A stretch of 64,000 nt of DNA from Chitinophagales bacterium (GTDB lineage Bacteria > Bacteroidota > Bacteroidia > Chitinophagales > Chitinophagaceae): contig JAURJU010000050.1 of assembly GCA_030832085.1 (NCBI GenBank), positions 341,786 to 405,785 of the forward strand. The letters are read 5' to 3'. This document shows positions 54,024-63,758 of this stretch, one piece after another. Made by a program: the position numbers and the translations under genes. Below the pieces are notes generated by a model. That model was not told the origin of the DNA and ran no database searches. It worked only from the letters and a program-made list of their open reading frames with translations. Each line of letters starts with the position of its first letter. Position 1 is the first letter of the stretch.

Positions 54024-54710
54024 ATGTCCCAACCTCCGAACAGTCATATCCTTCAAATCAATACCGCCTTCAACGAAGCAAACATAGGGATTGGCCAACA
54101 GGGAAAATTGATTGCTGAGGCCACCAACACATCACAACAGGAACATGCAGCCTTTCTTCAACCTGCCATACAGGATCTCTGCAAAAGTACTGGAATCAAC
54201 CTAAGCCAATTGGCTGCAGTTTCCGTCATGAACGGACCTGGTTCTTACACAGGATTGAGGGTCGGATTGGCATCCGCAAAAGGGATATGTTACGCATTGA
54301 ACATTCCACTTGTGTGCATCAATACCCTGGAGTGGATTGCCCATGGCAACATTGGAAAAGAAGCAGACCTGGTTTGCCCAATGATCGATGCAAGACGCAT
54401 GGAAGTTTTTACAGCCATGTATGACCAGCAAATGAAAATGGTCCTCCCTCCCAAGGCTTTGGTATTGGATGCTGAAAGCTTTTCAGCGGAACTCAACGAA
54501 CACCGCATTTGCTTTGTTGGAAATGGTGCTGCAAAATGGAAAGAAGCCTGTGCACATCCGCATGCAGTGTTTCCCACGGCATTACAACATGCTGGCCATT
54601 TTGCTGCAATCTCCTTTCAGGCATACAAGAAAAATCAATTCGCAGACCTTGCTTACGCCGAGCCTTACTATACCAAGGAATTCTTCAACACACAGAAAAA
54701 TAATAGATAA
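54024..54710 (+). CDS. tsaB: tRNA threonylcarbamoyladenosine biosynthesis protein TsaB
   Basis: The ATG at 54024 gives 228 residues; ten codons upstream in frame are not needed. The ASKHA-fold protein has ILQINTAFNEANIGI as strand 1 and the family block VMNGPGSYTGLRVGLASAKG (about 71-90). CPMIDARRMEVFTAMYD is also typical. TsaB scaffolds TsaD and TsaE in making the t6A base of tRNA. It lies divergent from ridA. Confidence 0.93.
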   Translation: MSQPPNSHILQINTAFNEANIGIGQQGKLIAEATNTSQQEHAAFLQPAIQDLCKSTGINLSQLAAVSVMNGPGSYTGLRVGLASAKGICYALNIPLVCINTLEWIAHGNIGKEADLVCPMIDARRMEVFTAMYDQQMKMVLPPKALVLDAESFSAELNEHRICFVGNGAAKWKEACAHPHAVFPTALQHAGHFAAISFQAYKKNQFADLAYAEPYYTKEFFNTQKNNR

Positions 54711-54757
54711 TACCATATATTCGTATTGCCTGTTCACCACGCTAACAAACACCACCC

Positions 54758-55120
54758 ATGCCCAACTTCCCTCAAGAGGATTATCCAAATTCAATTACAG
54801 CGCCCAAAACAGATCTTTTGAAATCCCTTGCACCAGCATTGAATCACTTGAGCATTAAAAAAGCAGCCTTGACTTTTCGGGCCATCAATCATCCCTTGCG
54901 CCAAGACATGATCAAGCTGATAGACAGCAAGGGCCATGTGACAGTCACCGATTTGTTTGTGGAAATGCGTCTTGAGCAATCGGTTGCCAGCCAACACCTG
55001 GCCATCCTTCGAAGGGCTGGAATTGTGAAACCGGAAAGGGATGGTAAATTCGTGTACTACAAGCTAAACGTTGAAAAAATTCAACTGTTGAACCAATTGA
55101 TCACAGACCTGCTGAACTGA
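54758..55120 (+). CDS. ArsR-type winged-helix regulator
   Basis: A 120-residue protein. After a 30-residue tail it has a helix-turn-helix (TVTDLFVEMRLEQSVASQHLAILRRAGIV, about 66-95) and the wing KFVYYKLN. It lacks the ELCVCDL metal site of ArsR/SmtB sensors, so it may sense another signal. It follows tsaB by 48 bases on the same strand. Its targets cannot be read from sequence. Confidence 0.88.
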   Translation: MPNFPQEDYPNSITAPKTDLLKSLAPALNHLSIKKAALTFRAINHPLRQDMIKLIDSKGHVTVTDLFVEMRLEQSVASQHLAILRRAGIVKPERDGKFVYYKLNVEKIQLLNQLITDLLN

Positions 55121-55129
55121 TGTATTGCA

Positions 55130-56047
55130 TCAGTGCTCCCCAAGATTCAATTGTTCTAAGGCCAATGCTGCATATGCTGGCTTGAAGGGATGCTTCCACC
55201 TGCGGTGACTCCAAAGATAATTGTCTGGTCTTTCACGAATTTTATCTTCGATGTATTTAATGTACCGCAAGGTAAGTTCACCCGGTTGCATGGATGAAGG
55301 ATTTTCTGTGATTTTCTCCACCACAAACGTATAGAGGCCTCGCCTGATCTTGTAGAAATTACCAAAGAACACAACGGTATTGCGCAATCTTGCTGCCTTT
55401 TCAGGACCGGTCACAAAAGGGGCTGGCTTGCCAAAAAAATTTACCCACCAGGCTTTTGCTGGATTTCCGGGATTTTGGTCTGCCACCAATGCAATCACAT
55501 ATTGCTGGTCCTGGTGAGGCAGAAAATTGTTTTTGAAGTCGTTTGCTGGAATCAGGATTGTTCCAAACCTTGACCGTATTTTTTTGAACAGTGATTCAAA
55601 AAAGGGGTTGATGATGGGCTGGTAAACGGCAAGGAAGGGAACTGACATTTCTCTGGACACTCCCTGATTCACAATCTCCCAGTTGAAATTGTGCAGTGCA
55701 TGGATCTGGATGTTTTTATCCGTGCCGGAGAAAACGTCAAATGCATTTGGATCAACAACAAACATGCGATCAATCAAACCAGGGCCAGCGCTGATCAGCT
55801 TGATGGACTCCAACATGGAGTCAGTGAAGTTGCTGTAAAACTGTTTTGCAATTGCCTTTCTTTCCGCCAGCGGTTTTTCAGGAAATGCAATGCCAAGGTT
55901 CGACAATACCACAGCCTTTCGGTAACCGATAACCCTGTAAACAAAAAAGCACATACAATCACTGATTCCATACAATGCCCAAAGCGGCAACAATGAAACC
56001 AAATACAAGAGACCGTAAAGCAAGCGGTTTGTCAACTGGATCTTCAT
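55130..56047 (-). CDS. LpxL/HtrB-like lysophospholipid acyltransferase
   Basis: A 305-residue protein with one N-terminal membrane segment (about 8-28). HALHNFNWE (about 116-124) is the catalytic H-x4-E/D block of the family. NPAKAWWVNFFGKPAPFVTGPEKAARL is the second conserved region. It would add a secondary acyl chain to lipid A in the inner membrane. It converges on the ArsR-type gene with 9 bases between, and its start is 11 bases past the CDGSH gene stop. Confidence 0.88.
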   Translation of the reverse strand: MKIQLTNRLLYGLLYLVSLLPLWALYGISDCMCFFVYRVIGYRKAVVLSNLGIAFPEKPLAERKAIAKQFYSNFTDSMLESIKLISAGPGLIDRMFVVDPNAFDVFSGTDKNIQIHALHNFNWEIVNQGVSREMSVPFLAVYQPIINPFFESLFKKIRSRFGTILIPANDFKNNFLPHQDQQYVIALVADQNPGNPAKAWWVNFFGKPAPFVTGPEKAARLRNTVVFFGNFYKIRRGLYTFVVEKITENPSSMQPGELTLRYIKYIEDKIRERPDNYLWSHRRWKHPFKPAYAALALEQLNLGEH

Positions 56048-56058
56048 TACACCGGATG

Positions 56059-56328
56059 CTATGGCTGGTTATGGCTTCCGTCGCAGAAAGGGGGATTCTT
56101 GGACTTTTTGCATTGGCAGAGCCAGACCTCCTTTTCCTCTTCAAACGTGACTTTCAGGCTTGCATAAGGATTGCCCTCGATCTTCTTGTGCCTTCCGTCG
56201 CAAAAGGGCTGCTTCTCACTCAAGCCACAGGTGCACCAGGCATAGGTCTTGCCCGCTTCCACCTTTACACAGCAGGGTTCATTTTTTGCAGCTATCGGAA
56301 AACCTTCATTAGGGATCATTTCTTCCAT
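56059..56328 (-). CDS. Double CDGSH iron-sulfur protein
   Basis: An 89-residue soluble protein with two C-x-C-x2/x... CDGSH repeats: CTCGLSEKQPFCDGRH (about 33-48) and CQCKKSKNPPFCDGSH (about 71-86). Each would hold a [2Fe-2S] cluster with three Cys and one His. The first has Arg for Ser, which is common. The start overlaps the MeaB-like gene by 20 bases, so they are co-translated. The job is electron transfer or iron-sulfur handling; the partner is not known. Confidence 0.92.
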   Translation of the reverse strand: MEEMIPNEGFPIAAKNEPCCVKVEAGKTYAWCTCGLSEKQPFCDGRHKKIEGNPYASLKVTFEEEKEVWLCQCKKSKNPPFCDGSHNQP

Positions 56329-57085
56329 TGTGTTGTTTTTTATTGTTTAAAAATGTTGCTATGCTTTCTTTCAACTGATCAATCCCTTTGCCGTTGTTGG
56401 CCACCGTGGCAAGTACAGTTGCCGGTGCAATATTGCCTGCGGCTGAATGGGTCATCTTTTTCAACTGTGATGCAAAAAATGATGCACCCGGCCTGTCTGA
56501 TTTGTTCACCACAAAAATGTCCGCCACTTCCATCAGGCCAGCTTTCATGAACTGTATTTCATCGCCGGCCTCAGGCACCAATACCAATACACAAACATCT
56601 GCCAGCCTTGCTATTTCTACCTCTGACTGTCCAACGCCAACGGTTTCCAGGAGCACAAGATCAAAACCACACCCCTTTAAAAATGATGCGATATGCTTTG
56701 TTGCGGGATGCAATCCACCCAAAGAACCCCTGGTGGCCAAAGACCTGATGTACACTGCTGGGTTGTCATACCACCTGTTCATCCTTATCCTGTCCCCCAG
56801 CAAAGCCCCCTGGTTGAGGGGTGATGAGGGATCTACGCACAACACCGCTACTTTTTTCCCCTCGGCAACATAGGATTCAACCAGTGCATCCACGAGCGTG
56901 CTCTTTCCAGCACCTGGCGGGCCCGTTATGCCCATCAGGGGGACATTTGACTGGATGGGCATGGACGAAATGATGGTTTCACAACCCTCTGCTTCGTTTT
57001 CAATAAGGGAAATGCACCGTGCAATGCTTTTCCTGTCCCCTTCCCTTGCAAGCTGTATGAGTGACTTATCCATCGTATAAGGCAT
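56309..57085 (-). CDS. MeaB/ArgK-type P-loop GTPase
   Basis: A 258-residue protein with Walker A GPPGAGKS at 55-62, VDPSSPLNQGALLGDRIRM (switch region), ETVGVGQSE and NKSD. These are all marks of MeaB, the chaperone that loads and protects adenosylcobalamin in methylmalonyl-CoA mutase. MeaB proteins are usually 310-330 residues, so about 60-70 are missing, mainly the C-terminal dimerisation arm. No mutase gene is in the window. A second ATG at 57073 is possible. It overlaps the CDGSH gene. Confidence 0.88.
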   Translation of the reverse strand: MPYTMDKSLIQLAREGDRKSIARCISLIENEAEGCETIISSMPIQSNVPLMGITGPPGAGKSTLVDALVESYVAEGKKVAVLCVDPSSPLNQGALLGDRIRMNRWYDNPAVYIRSLATRGSLGGLHPATKHIASFLKGCGFDLVLLETVGVGQSEVEIARLADVCVLVLVPEAGDEIQFMKAGLMEVADIFVVNKSDRPGASFFASQLKKMTHSAAGNIAPATVLATVANNGKGIDQLKESIATFLNNKKQHNGRNDP

Positions 57086-57164
57086 AAAATTACCGCATTA
57101 TGGCGACAAATAAAATGAGGCTTTCGGCAACTTTACAGCACCTTTGCACAAATCATCAAACACA

Positions 57165-57890
57165 ATGAGAACGCTTTGTCTCGATCTTGGCAATACCCGC
57201 ATGAAGGCGGCACTGTTCGAGAATGGACATCTCCTCGAAAACCGTGTGCTGGAAAACGATGGACTGGAGTCCATTGCTGGCATGCTGGATGAATACCAAC
57301 CTGAGAGATCCATTCTCTCATCGGTCATCCACCATACCCCTGAGATCAACAAGATATTGGAGGAAAGAACCCGCTTCCACCAGCTCACCCATCTTTCGAA
57401 ACTGAATTTCACCGTTCCGGTCGGGAAACCCGAGACCATGGGTGCTGACAGGCTGGCCCTTGCTGCAGCCGTTGTTCATTTTTTTCCCGGAAAAAACAAC
57501 CTGGTGGTGGGATTGGGGAGCTGCATCACCTTCAATTTCATCAATAAATTCAACCAGTTTCTGGGGGGAAGCATCTCTCCCGGCATGGAAATGCGCTTTA
57601 ATTCATTGCACGATTATACGGCATTGCTGCCCGTAGTAAAGAAAGAATGGGACTTCCCATTGGTGGGGTATGACACCAAAACAAATATCCTGAGTGGGGT
57701 TGTTTTGGGTATGGCAAAAGAGATTGAAGGAATAGTTCGTGAATTTGAAGAAAAATACAGCAACTTTAACGTCGTTTTAACCGGGGGGGATTGCACCTAT
57801 TTTGCGCGCCTGCTTAAAAATAAGATATTTGCAGACCCCGACTTACTTTACAAAGGATTGTATGCGATCAGTGAGACCAATAACCAATAG
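57165..57890 (+). CDS. coaX: Type III pantothenate kinase
   Basis: The ATG at 57165 gives 241 residues beginning MRTLCLDLGNTRMKAALFE, the phosphate-1 strand with the catalytic Asp. GADRLALAAAVVHFFPGKNNLVVGLGSCITFNFI carries phosphate-2, and VLTGGD is the adenosine block. It phosphorylates pantothenate in CoA biosynthesis. GSCIT replaces the more common GTAxT, which is worth noting. It overlaps the outer-membrane protein gene by 29 bases. Confidence 0.92.
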   Translation: MRTLCLDLGNTRMKAALFENGHLLENRVLENDGLESIAGMLDEYQPERSILSSVIHHTPEINKILEERTRFHQLTHLSKLNFTVPVGKPETMGADRLALAAAVVHFFPGKNNLVVGLGSCITFNFINKFNQFLGGSISPGMEMRFNSLHDYTALLPVVKKEWDFPLVGYDTKTNILSGVVLGMAKEIEGIVREFEEKYSNFNVVLTGGDCTYFARLLKNKIFADPDLLYKGLYAISETNNQ

Positions 57891-59166
57891 TTTTTCAGCC
57901 ATTTTGCTGCTTCTAACGATGGCCCTGACGGCTCTTCAAGGAAAGGCCCAGGAGAATTCCCCGTATTCAAGGTATGGGCTTGGCGATTTAATCCCAGGAC
58001 AAAATATCCTGAACAGGGGCATGGGAGGGCTCAGTGCTGCATTTTCCGATTATTCAACTGTCAATTTTGCCAATCCCGCTTCTTATGCATCCATCAAGAT
58101 CACCAGTTTTGATGTGGGCCTCGACTATAATTCAAGGTCTTTAAGGGCATTGAACCCACCAAGAAAATTCAACTCCGCATACCTTATTCCTTCTTATTTG
58201 CAGATTGGACTTCCACTCTCCAAAAAGAAAAATTGGGGAATGAACATTGGCCTGCGCCCAATAACAAGAATCAATTATGACATTGTCCAGAATACAAGGA
58301 TCAAAGGGATTGATAGTGCACAATACAGCTATTTGGGCAATGGTGGAACCTATCAGGCATTCACCGGCATGGCCTATGGTACAAAAAACCTGAGCATTGG
58401 TTTCAATGCGGGATACATGTTCGGCAACAAGGAATACAGCTCCCGTCTTGCTTTCATCAACGATACCATCAATTACAAGACAACGAATTCTTCTGACACC
58501 ACACGTTTTGGTGGACTTTTCTTCAATGCAGGTATTCAATACAAAATCAAATTGACTGAAAAGACAATGCTCAGGCTTGGATTCAACGGAAACCTTTCCA
58601 CCTCAATGAAGGCCATCCGCAACATCTCAAGGGAAACCATCGCATATGAAGCGAGTACAGGTGTAGTGGTAATTGACAGCATTTATACCAGCCAAGACCA
58701 AAAGGGAACCATCATCCACCCTTCCTCATGGAGTGCCGGTTTCATGTTTGAAAGTGAAAACATGTGGATGTTTGGCGGAGAATTCGGTGTAGCCAATTGG
58801 GCAGATTACCGCTACTTTGGCACAGTTGATAAAATGGTGAACAACTGGACCGGAAGGATTGGCGGGCAATTCATTCCTGATTTCAAATCCAGCAATTATT
58901 GGAAAAGGGTAGCATACCGTCTGGGAGCATCCTTTGGTCCAGACAATGTTCAGCTGAACAAGAGCATCCCACAATACATGTTCTCCTTCGGCACTGGGCT
59001 TCCCGTAAGAAGGAACGTGTATACCAACCAGTATACCACCATCAATACCGCTTTTGAATTGGGATTCAGGGGAAACAAATCAAATGATATCAGGGAAAAC
59101 ATCTTCCGCCTTTCATTTGGTTTGAACCTGAGCGACATCTGGTTCAACAAGCCGAAGTACCAATAA
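57862..59166 (+). CDS. Outer-membrane beta-barrel protein (FadL/OmpP1-like)
   Basis: The ATG at 57862 gives 434 residues with a signal peptide (about 1-29, GKAQ) followed by ENSPYSRYGLGDLIPGQNILNRGMGGLSAA, the typical opening of Bacteroidota long-barrel proteins. Alternating hydrophobic strands follow and the chain ends LNLSDIWFNKPKYQ. The function is unknown; similar proteins are annotated only as OmpP1/FadL-like. The coaX-omp-lptC order is seen here without gaps and is likely one transcript. Confidence 0.8.
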   Translation: MRSVRPITNSFSAILLLLTMALTALQGKAQENSPYSRYGLGDLIPGQNILNRGMGGLSAAFSDYSTVNFANPASYASIKITSFDVGLDYNSRSLRALNPPRKFNSAYLIPSYLQIGLPLSKKKNWGMNIGLRPITRINYDIVQNTRIKGIDSAQYSYLGNGGTYQAFTGMAYGTKNLSIGFNAGYMFGNKEYSSRLAFINDTINYKTTNSSDTTRFGGLFFNAGIQYKIKLTEKTMLRLGFNGNLSTSMKAIRNISRETIAYEASTGVVVIDSIYTSQDQKGTIIHPSSWSAGFMFESENMWMFGGEFGVANWADYRYFGTVDKMVNNWTGRIGGQFIPDFKSSNYWKRVAYRLGASFGPDNVQLNKSIPQYMFSFGTGLPVRRNVYTNQYTTINTAFELGFRGNKSNDIRENIFRLSFGLNLSDIWFNKPKYQ

Positions 59167-59177
59167 ATATTTCGACC

Positions 59178-59714
59178 TTGATCAGGAACACTGCCACCGC
59201 ATTGCTTGTCTCGTTCCTGATATCCTCTTGTGTAAACGACGAGAAAAAAGTCAATGCCCTTTTCCAGAAAAAATTGGGTGTTGACCAGGCCGTCAACATA
59301 GAAAGTTACATGAGCCAGGGGGGAAAAATGAGGGCCAAGCTCACAGCACCGCTGATGTTGCGCTATCAGGACACCAGCTCAAGGGTTGAACTTCCCAAGA
59401 CATTGCATGTCGATTTCTTTGACTCCACATTGCAGATTGAGAGCCGGCTCGATGCCATCTTTGCCACTTACCATGAAACAAGGAATACCATCTTCATTCG
59501 GGACAGTGTGCGTGTCTACAACATCAAAGGTGATACGCTTTTTTGCAAGGAATTGAACTGGGACCAGGCCATGGGCAAGTTCTACACCGACAAGCCGGTT
59601 CGAATTCATACCCCAGACATGATCATGTATGGTGAAGGCTTGTCTGCTCCTCAAGACTTCAAAACATTTGACATTTACAAGGTCACCAACAGTGTGTTGA
59701 GGGTCAGGCAGTAG
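59178..59714 (+). CDS. lptC: LptC-like LPS-export lipoprotein, TTG start
   Basis: A 178-residue protein. The first codon is TTG at 59178; no in-frame ATG gives a signal. It reads as a lipoprotein (SFLISSCVNDEKK, Cys18). YMSQGGKMRAKLTAPLMLRYQDT and GDTLFCKELNWDQAMGKFYTDKPVRIHTPDMIMYGEGLSA match the LptC/OstA-like fold that hands lipopolysaccharide across the periplasm. It lies 11 bases after the outer-membrane protein gene and converges on the BNR gene. Confidence 0.85.
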   Translation: MIRNTATALLVSFLISSCVNDEKKVNALFQKKLGVDQAVNIESYMSQGGKMRAKLTAPLMLRYQDTSSRVELPKTLHVDFFDSTLQIESRLDAIFATYHETRNTIFIRDSVRVYNIKGDTLFCKELNWDQAMGKFYTDKPVRIHTPDMIMYGEGLSAPQDFKTFDIYKVTNSVLRVRQ

Positions 59715-59733
59715 GCCCGACCCCTTCAAGCAT

Positions 59734-62097
59734 TTATTTCAAAGCACCCAGGTCATCCAGGGAAAATACCCCCCTGCCATAGGTGGCAATCACCATGTTC
59801 CTTTCCCGGGGATGAACAAAGAGATCCTGAACAGAAACGGTTGCAGGAAGATTGGCCTGCAGAGAAACCCATGTTTTGCCTGCATTGTTGCTGTAATAGA
59901 TGCCCATATCAGTACCACAATACAACCTGTTGGGATGCTTGTCGTCTTCCCTGATCACATTCACCGGTGATGCCGGCAAGTTGGCTGCAATGCTCCTCCA
60001 GGTTACTCCCTTATCATCTGAAACATAGATATAGGGCTTGTCATCGTCCTCTCTTCTGTTGCTCAGGGTAAGGTAAACCCTGTTTTCCTGATGTGAGGAA
60101 GCCACAATCCTTGACACATGTGCATGCTGAGGGATGCCTTTCATGATGCTTACAAAGGGTGCGCCATCTTCAGGCCTGACCCAAACCCTACCATCATCGG
60201 TACCAACGTACAAGAGGCCTTGTTTGATGGGCGATTCGTCAATGGCGGTGATGGCCTGGTGGTTGATGGCATAGGGCGTTTTCCCCATCCGGCTTTTGTC
60301 GTTATAGGTCAAATCTTCACTGATGCGTTTCCAGGAATCACCTCCATCCTTGGATGCAAAAAGATATTGAAAGCCGTGGTAGATGGTTTTGTTATCGTGT
60401 GGAGACAGCATGGTATAGGCCAGCCATTCCCCACGGTGCACTTCTTCATTCTCTGCTTTTTTCGGGAAAATGTCTTTTGTGCGGATTGAATCCGGATGCG
60501 GTTTCTGTCCCCAGGACGTCTTGGGCATCCGCAGATCACTTTTCATCAACCTTCCATAAAAGGAACTTGCATACATGATGTCTGGCTGCTTGGGATCCAT
60601 CGCAATGATGGTGCCTTCGCCACCTGGCGCATCCTCCCAGGCCATGATGCCTGATGGCTTTTGTCCGTAGCTGTTTTTGATGCTTCCCATAAAGCTTCCC
60701 TCATCCTGTACTGACCCCACTATATTATAGGGTTGCTTCATGTCATATGTGATGTTGTAGAATTGCGTAGTGGGAATCTTCCTGAAAAAGTTTTTCCATT
60801 TGGCTCCTCCATTGTAGGACAAAACAACGCCGCCATCATTTCCGTTGATGATATAATTGCTGTTGGTAGGATCAATCCAAAGTGCATGGTTGTCTCCATG
60901 TTGTGCATCAGATTCCTTGTCTGTTGCACGCATTGCATTGAAGGTCTTTCCGCCGTCGGTGGATTTTGCCAGTGGGACACCCATGATATAGACAATGTTC
61001 TCATCGTTGGGGTCAACGCGAATCTGTCCAAACACCCAGCCATAGGTTCCCGCAAAACGTTCCAGCTTGTCATCTTCCGTGCTCACCTTCTTCCAGACCT
61101 CACCCTTGTCTTCGCTCTTGTACACCTGTACACCATATGGAATCACCTGAATGGGTCTTCCATAGGGATCAAGCTCCCCTGGTTTGGGATCCCGCTTGGG
61201 AGTATGGTTGTCAACATAGGCAAACACCACGTTGGGATTGCTTTTCGAGAAGGAAAGGCCTACCCTTCCGGTAAATTTTGTCTCCGGCAATCCATTGGTC
61301 AGTTTCTTCCATGTCTTTCCACCATCAAGTGTTTTGTACAGATGATCCCCATCTTCTGGAACAGGATCACTCCATCTCCTGCGGATGCGGTTCCAGGTGG
61401 AAACAATGATCAGGTCGGGATTTGTCGGATCCATCACCATGTCAATCGCGCCTGTTTTTTCATCCGATCCCAGTATCCGGCTCCAGGATTTTCCACCATC
61501 GGTTGTTTTATACAATCCCCTGTCATTGTTATAGGTCCATTCATTGCCACCCGCTGCAACATAGACCACATCAGGGTTTGAAGGGTGAACCAGGATTCTT
61601 GCAATTGTTCCGGTATTGGTCAGGCCGATTGCCTTCCAATTTTTTCCGCCATCCACAGATTTATACGCCCCCATGCCTGGCAATGAGGCCCTGAAAATAT
61701 TGGCCTCTCCAGTACCCAGGTAAATGATGTCCGGATTGGAAGGCGCCAGTGCAAAAGCGCCAATGGACAATGTTCCCAGCTGATCGGTCAGGGGAATCCA
61801 ATTTTCGCCAGCATCGGATGTTTTCCAAAAACCTCCTGTTGCAAAGGATGCAAACACAATGTTCTTGTTTCCGGGAATGCCCGCCACTTCAGTTACGCGT
61901 CCGCTGATCAGGTCTGGACCAACATTTCTCCATTGCAGGCTTTTATAAGGTGATGTGGCGTTGAGTTGCTGGTGCAACTTGAACGATGCAACCCTTGCTG
62001 CTCCTGCATTGTCATGGACCTGTGCAATCGAAAAAAGCGAGAGCATGAGGAAGAAAATGGCCTGAAGAAGGCGCGGTAATTTTGAAATCTGGCGCAT
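59734..62097 (-). CDS. Secreted BNR/sortilin-like beta-propeller protein
   Basis: A 787-residue protein with a signal peptide (about 1-25). It holds at least ten Asp-box turns of the type S-x-D-x-G-x-x-W (for example KTSDAGENWIP, KSVDGGKNWK, KTTDGGKSWS, KTLDGGKTWK, ASKDGGDSWK, VSDDKGVTWR). These are the marks of two seven-bladed propellers, as in VPS10/sortilin and xyloglucanase-like proteins. No catalytic residues can be named. It may be exported as a surface protein; it is not next to any glycan gene. Confidence 0.88.
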   Translation of the reverse strand: MRQISKLPRLLQAIFFLMLSLFSIAQVHDNAGAARVASFKLHQQLNATSPYKSLQWRNVGPDLISGRVTEVAGIPGNKNIVFASFATGGFWKTSDAGENWIPLTDQLGTLSIGAFALAPSNPDIIYLGTGEANIFRASLPGMGAYKSVDGGKNWKAIGLTNTGTIARILVHPSNPDVVYVAAGGNEWTYNNDRGLYKTTDGGKSWSRILGSDEKTGAIDMVMDPTNPDLIIVSTWNRIRRRWSDPVPEDGDHLYKTLDGGKTWKKLTNGLPETKFTGRVGLSFSKSNPNVVFAYVDNHTPKRDPKPGELDPYGRPIQVIPYGVQVYKSEDKGEVWKKVSTEDDKLERFAGTYGWVFGQIRVDPNDENIVYIMGVPLAKSTDGGKTFNAMRATDKESDAQHGDNHALWIDPTNSNYIINGNDGGVVLSYNGGAKWKNFFRKIPTTQFYNITYDMKQPYNIVGSVQDEGSFMGSIKNSYGQKPSGIMAWEDAPGGEGTIIAMDPKQPDIMYASSFYGRLMKSDLRMPKTSWGQKPHPDSIRTKDIFPKKAENEEVHRGEWLAYTMLSPHDNKTIYHGFQYLFASKDGGDSWKRISEDLTYNDKSRMGKTPYAINHQAITAIDESPIKQGLLYVGTDDGRVWVRPEDGAPFVSIMKGIPQHAHVSRIVASSHQENRVYLTLSNRREDDDKPYIYVSDDKGVTWRSIAANLPASPVNVIREDDKHPNRLYCGTDMGIYYSNNAGKTWVSLQANLPATVSVQDLFVHPRERNMVIATYGRGVFSLDDLGALK

Positions 62098-62200
62098 GGA
62101 GATTTTTTTAATCTGTGAATGTTCTTGATGGTTAAAAAACAGCCGGAATGATTCATAAATGTAAGGATTAGCAGTTAAATTGTGTACTTAAATACACAAA

Positions 62201-63667
62201 ATGAAAAGAATCGTACTGCTCGCTGGCTGCCTCTTTTTTGCAGCAGGATTTAACGCAATGGCACAAAAGAAAAAGGTTGCTGTTGCACCTTCCAATGCGC
62301 CGCTAAAAGCTGCAACATTGAACACCCTTGAATCATCCTACAACCAATACAAAAACATTGCACTACAGATCTGGGACAACGCTGAACTGGGGTACAAAGA
62401 AGTAAAAAGCACTGCACTGCTGCAGGAGACGCTGAAACAGGAAGGGTTCACAGTTGAAGCAGGTGTTGCAGACATTCCAACAGCATTTGTTGCCACCTAT
62501 GGCAGCGGACAGCCTGTGATTGGCATCCTTGCTGAATTTGATGCACTTCCGGGTCTTGCACAACAGGCGGTTCCTGAAAAAAAAGGCATTGAAGGAAAAG
62601 CGGGTGGTCATGGATGCGGACACCACCTGTTTGGAGCGGCTTCGGTTGCTGCGGGTGTCTCCATCAAAAAACTGATAGAGGAAAAAAAAATCACCGGAAC
62701 CATCAAGGTTTTCGGATGCCCTGCAGAAGAAGGTGGGTCAGGAAAAGTATACATGGTGCGGGCGGGACTGTTCGACAAAGTGGATGTTGCCATCCATTGG
62801 CATCCAGGTGATGCAAATGGCGTAACCATGACCAGTGCATTGGCCAACAGTTCTGCAAAATTCAGGTTCTATGGACTGTCAGCCCATGCTGCAGGCGCTC
62901 CTGACCGTGGCCGCTCTTCACTGGATGCAGTTGAGGCCATGAACCATATGGTCAACATGATGCGCGAACATGTGCCACAAGAAACAAGGATCCATTATGT
63001 GATTACCAACGGTGGTAAAGCACCAAATGTGGTTCCTGATTTTGCTGAAGTGTACTATTACGTTCGCCATCCCAAAAGGGATCAGGTGAAACAGATTTTC
63101 GACCGCGTTGTCACTGCAGCAAAAGCGGCAGCGATGGGTACTGAAACCAAAATGGAATATGAGGTTATTGGAGGAACACATGACCTGTTGCTGAACAGGA
63201 CACTGGGCGAGGCCATGCAAGCCAACCTGGAAAAAGTGGGCGGGGTCAAATACACAGAGGAGGAGAAATCTTTTGCAAAAAAAATACAGTCTTCCTTTAC
63301 ATTCAAGTTTCCTGCAGTAGAATCCGCTGACAGCATCAAGCCATTGAAAATAGAGATGGATGCAGGTGGCGGATCAACAGATGTTGGTGATGTGAGTTAT
63401 GCCTTGCCTACAGTAGGCCTTCGTGCTGCAACCTGGGCGCCTGGAACACCCGCACACAGCTGGCAGGCAGTTGCTTGCGGCGGAACCACCATTGGAACAA
63501 AGGGAATGTTGGTCGCTGCAAAGACCATGGCACTGACGGCCATTGACCTTTTCACCAATCCGGCACTCATACAACAATCAAAAGAAGAATTCTTAAAAAT
63601 GAAGGGGGACTATACATACGAAGCCTTGCTTGGAAACAGAAAACCTGCATTGAATTACAGGGACTGA
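62201..63667 (+). CDS. Secreted M20 amidohydrolase (AbgB/aminobenzoyl-glutamate-hydrolase-like)
   Basis: A 488-residue protein with a signal peptide (1-22, NAMAQ). ILAEFDALPG and GHGCGHHLFGAA supply the metal-binding residues of the M20D group; PAEEGGSGK adds the catalytic glutamate pair. A dimerisation domain (KFRFYGLSAHAAGAPDRGRSSLDA) and HSWQAVACGGTTIG complete it. It cleaves an amide with release of an amino acid or aminobenzoate. It is followed after 91 bases by an S9-type peptidase gene. Confidence 0.9.
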   Translation: MKRIVLLAGCLFFAAGFNAMAQKKKVAVAPSNAPLKAATLNTLESSYNQYKNIALQIWDNAELGYKEVKSTALLQETLKQEGFTVEAGVADIPTAFVATYGSGQPVIGILAEFDALPGLAQQAVPEKKGIEGKAGGHGCGHHLFGAASVAAGVSIKKLIEEKKITGTIKVFGCPAEEGGSGKVYMVRAGLFDKVDVAIHWHPGDANGVTMTSALANSSAKFRFYGLSAHAAGAPDRGRSSLDAVEAMNHMVNMMREHVPQETRIHYVITNGGKAPNVVPDFAEVYYYVRHPKRDQVKQIFDRVVTAAKAAAMGTETKMEYEVIGGTHDLLLNRTLGEAMQANLEKVGGVKYTEEEKSFAKKIQSSFTFKFPAVESADSIKPLKIEMDAGGGSTDVGDVSYALPTVGLRAATWAPGTPAHSWQAVACGGTTIGTKGMLVAAKTMALTAIDLFTNPALIQQSKEEFLKMKGDYTYEALLGNRKPALNYRD

Positions 63668-63758
63668 TGCAATGAAACACAAGCATGAGCACGACAGTTT
63701 ACCCAATGAAAAACCTGCTTTGAAAATTAAGGTCTGAACAATCAACGACAACCATTTT

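Noticed and set aside
55121..55137. A small hairpin (TGATG-N5-CATCA) between the ArsR-type and LpxL-like genes
   Set aside because: The stem is only five bases and no T tract follows, so it is not a credible terminator.
60733..61581. A 282-codon plus-strand frame opposite the BNR protein
   Set aside because: The BNR repeats are on the minus strand; the other frame is a long shadow made by repeat composition.
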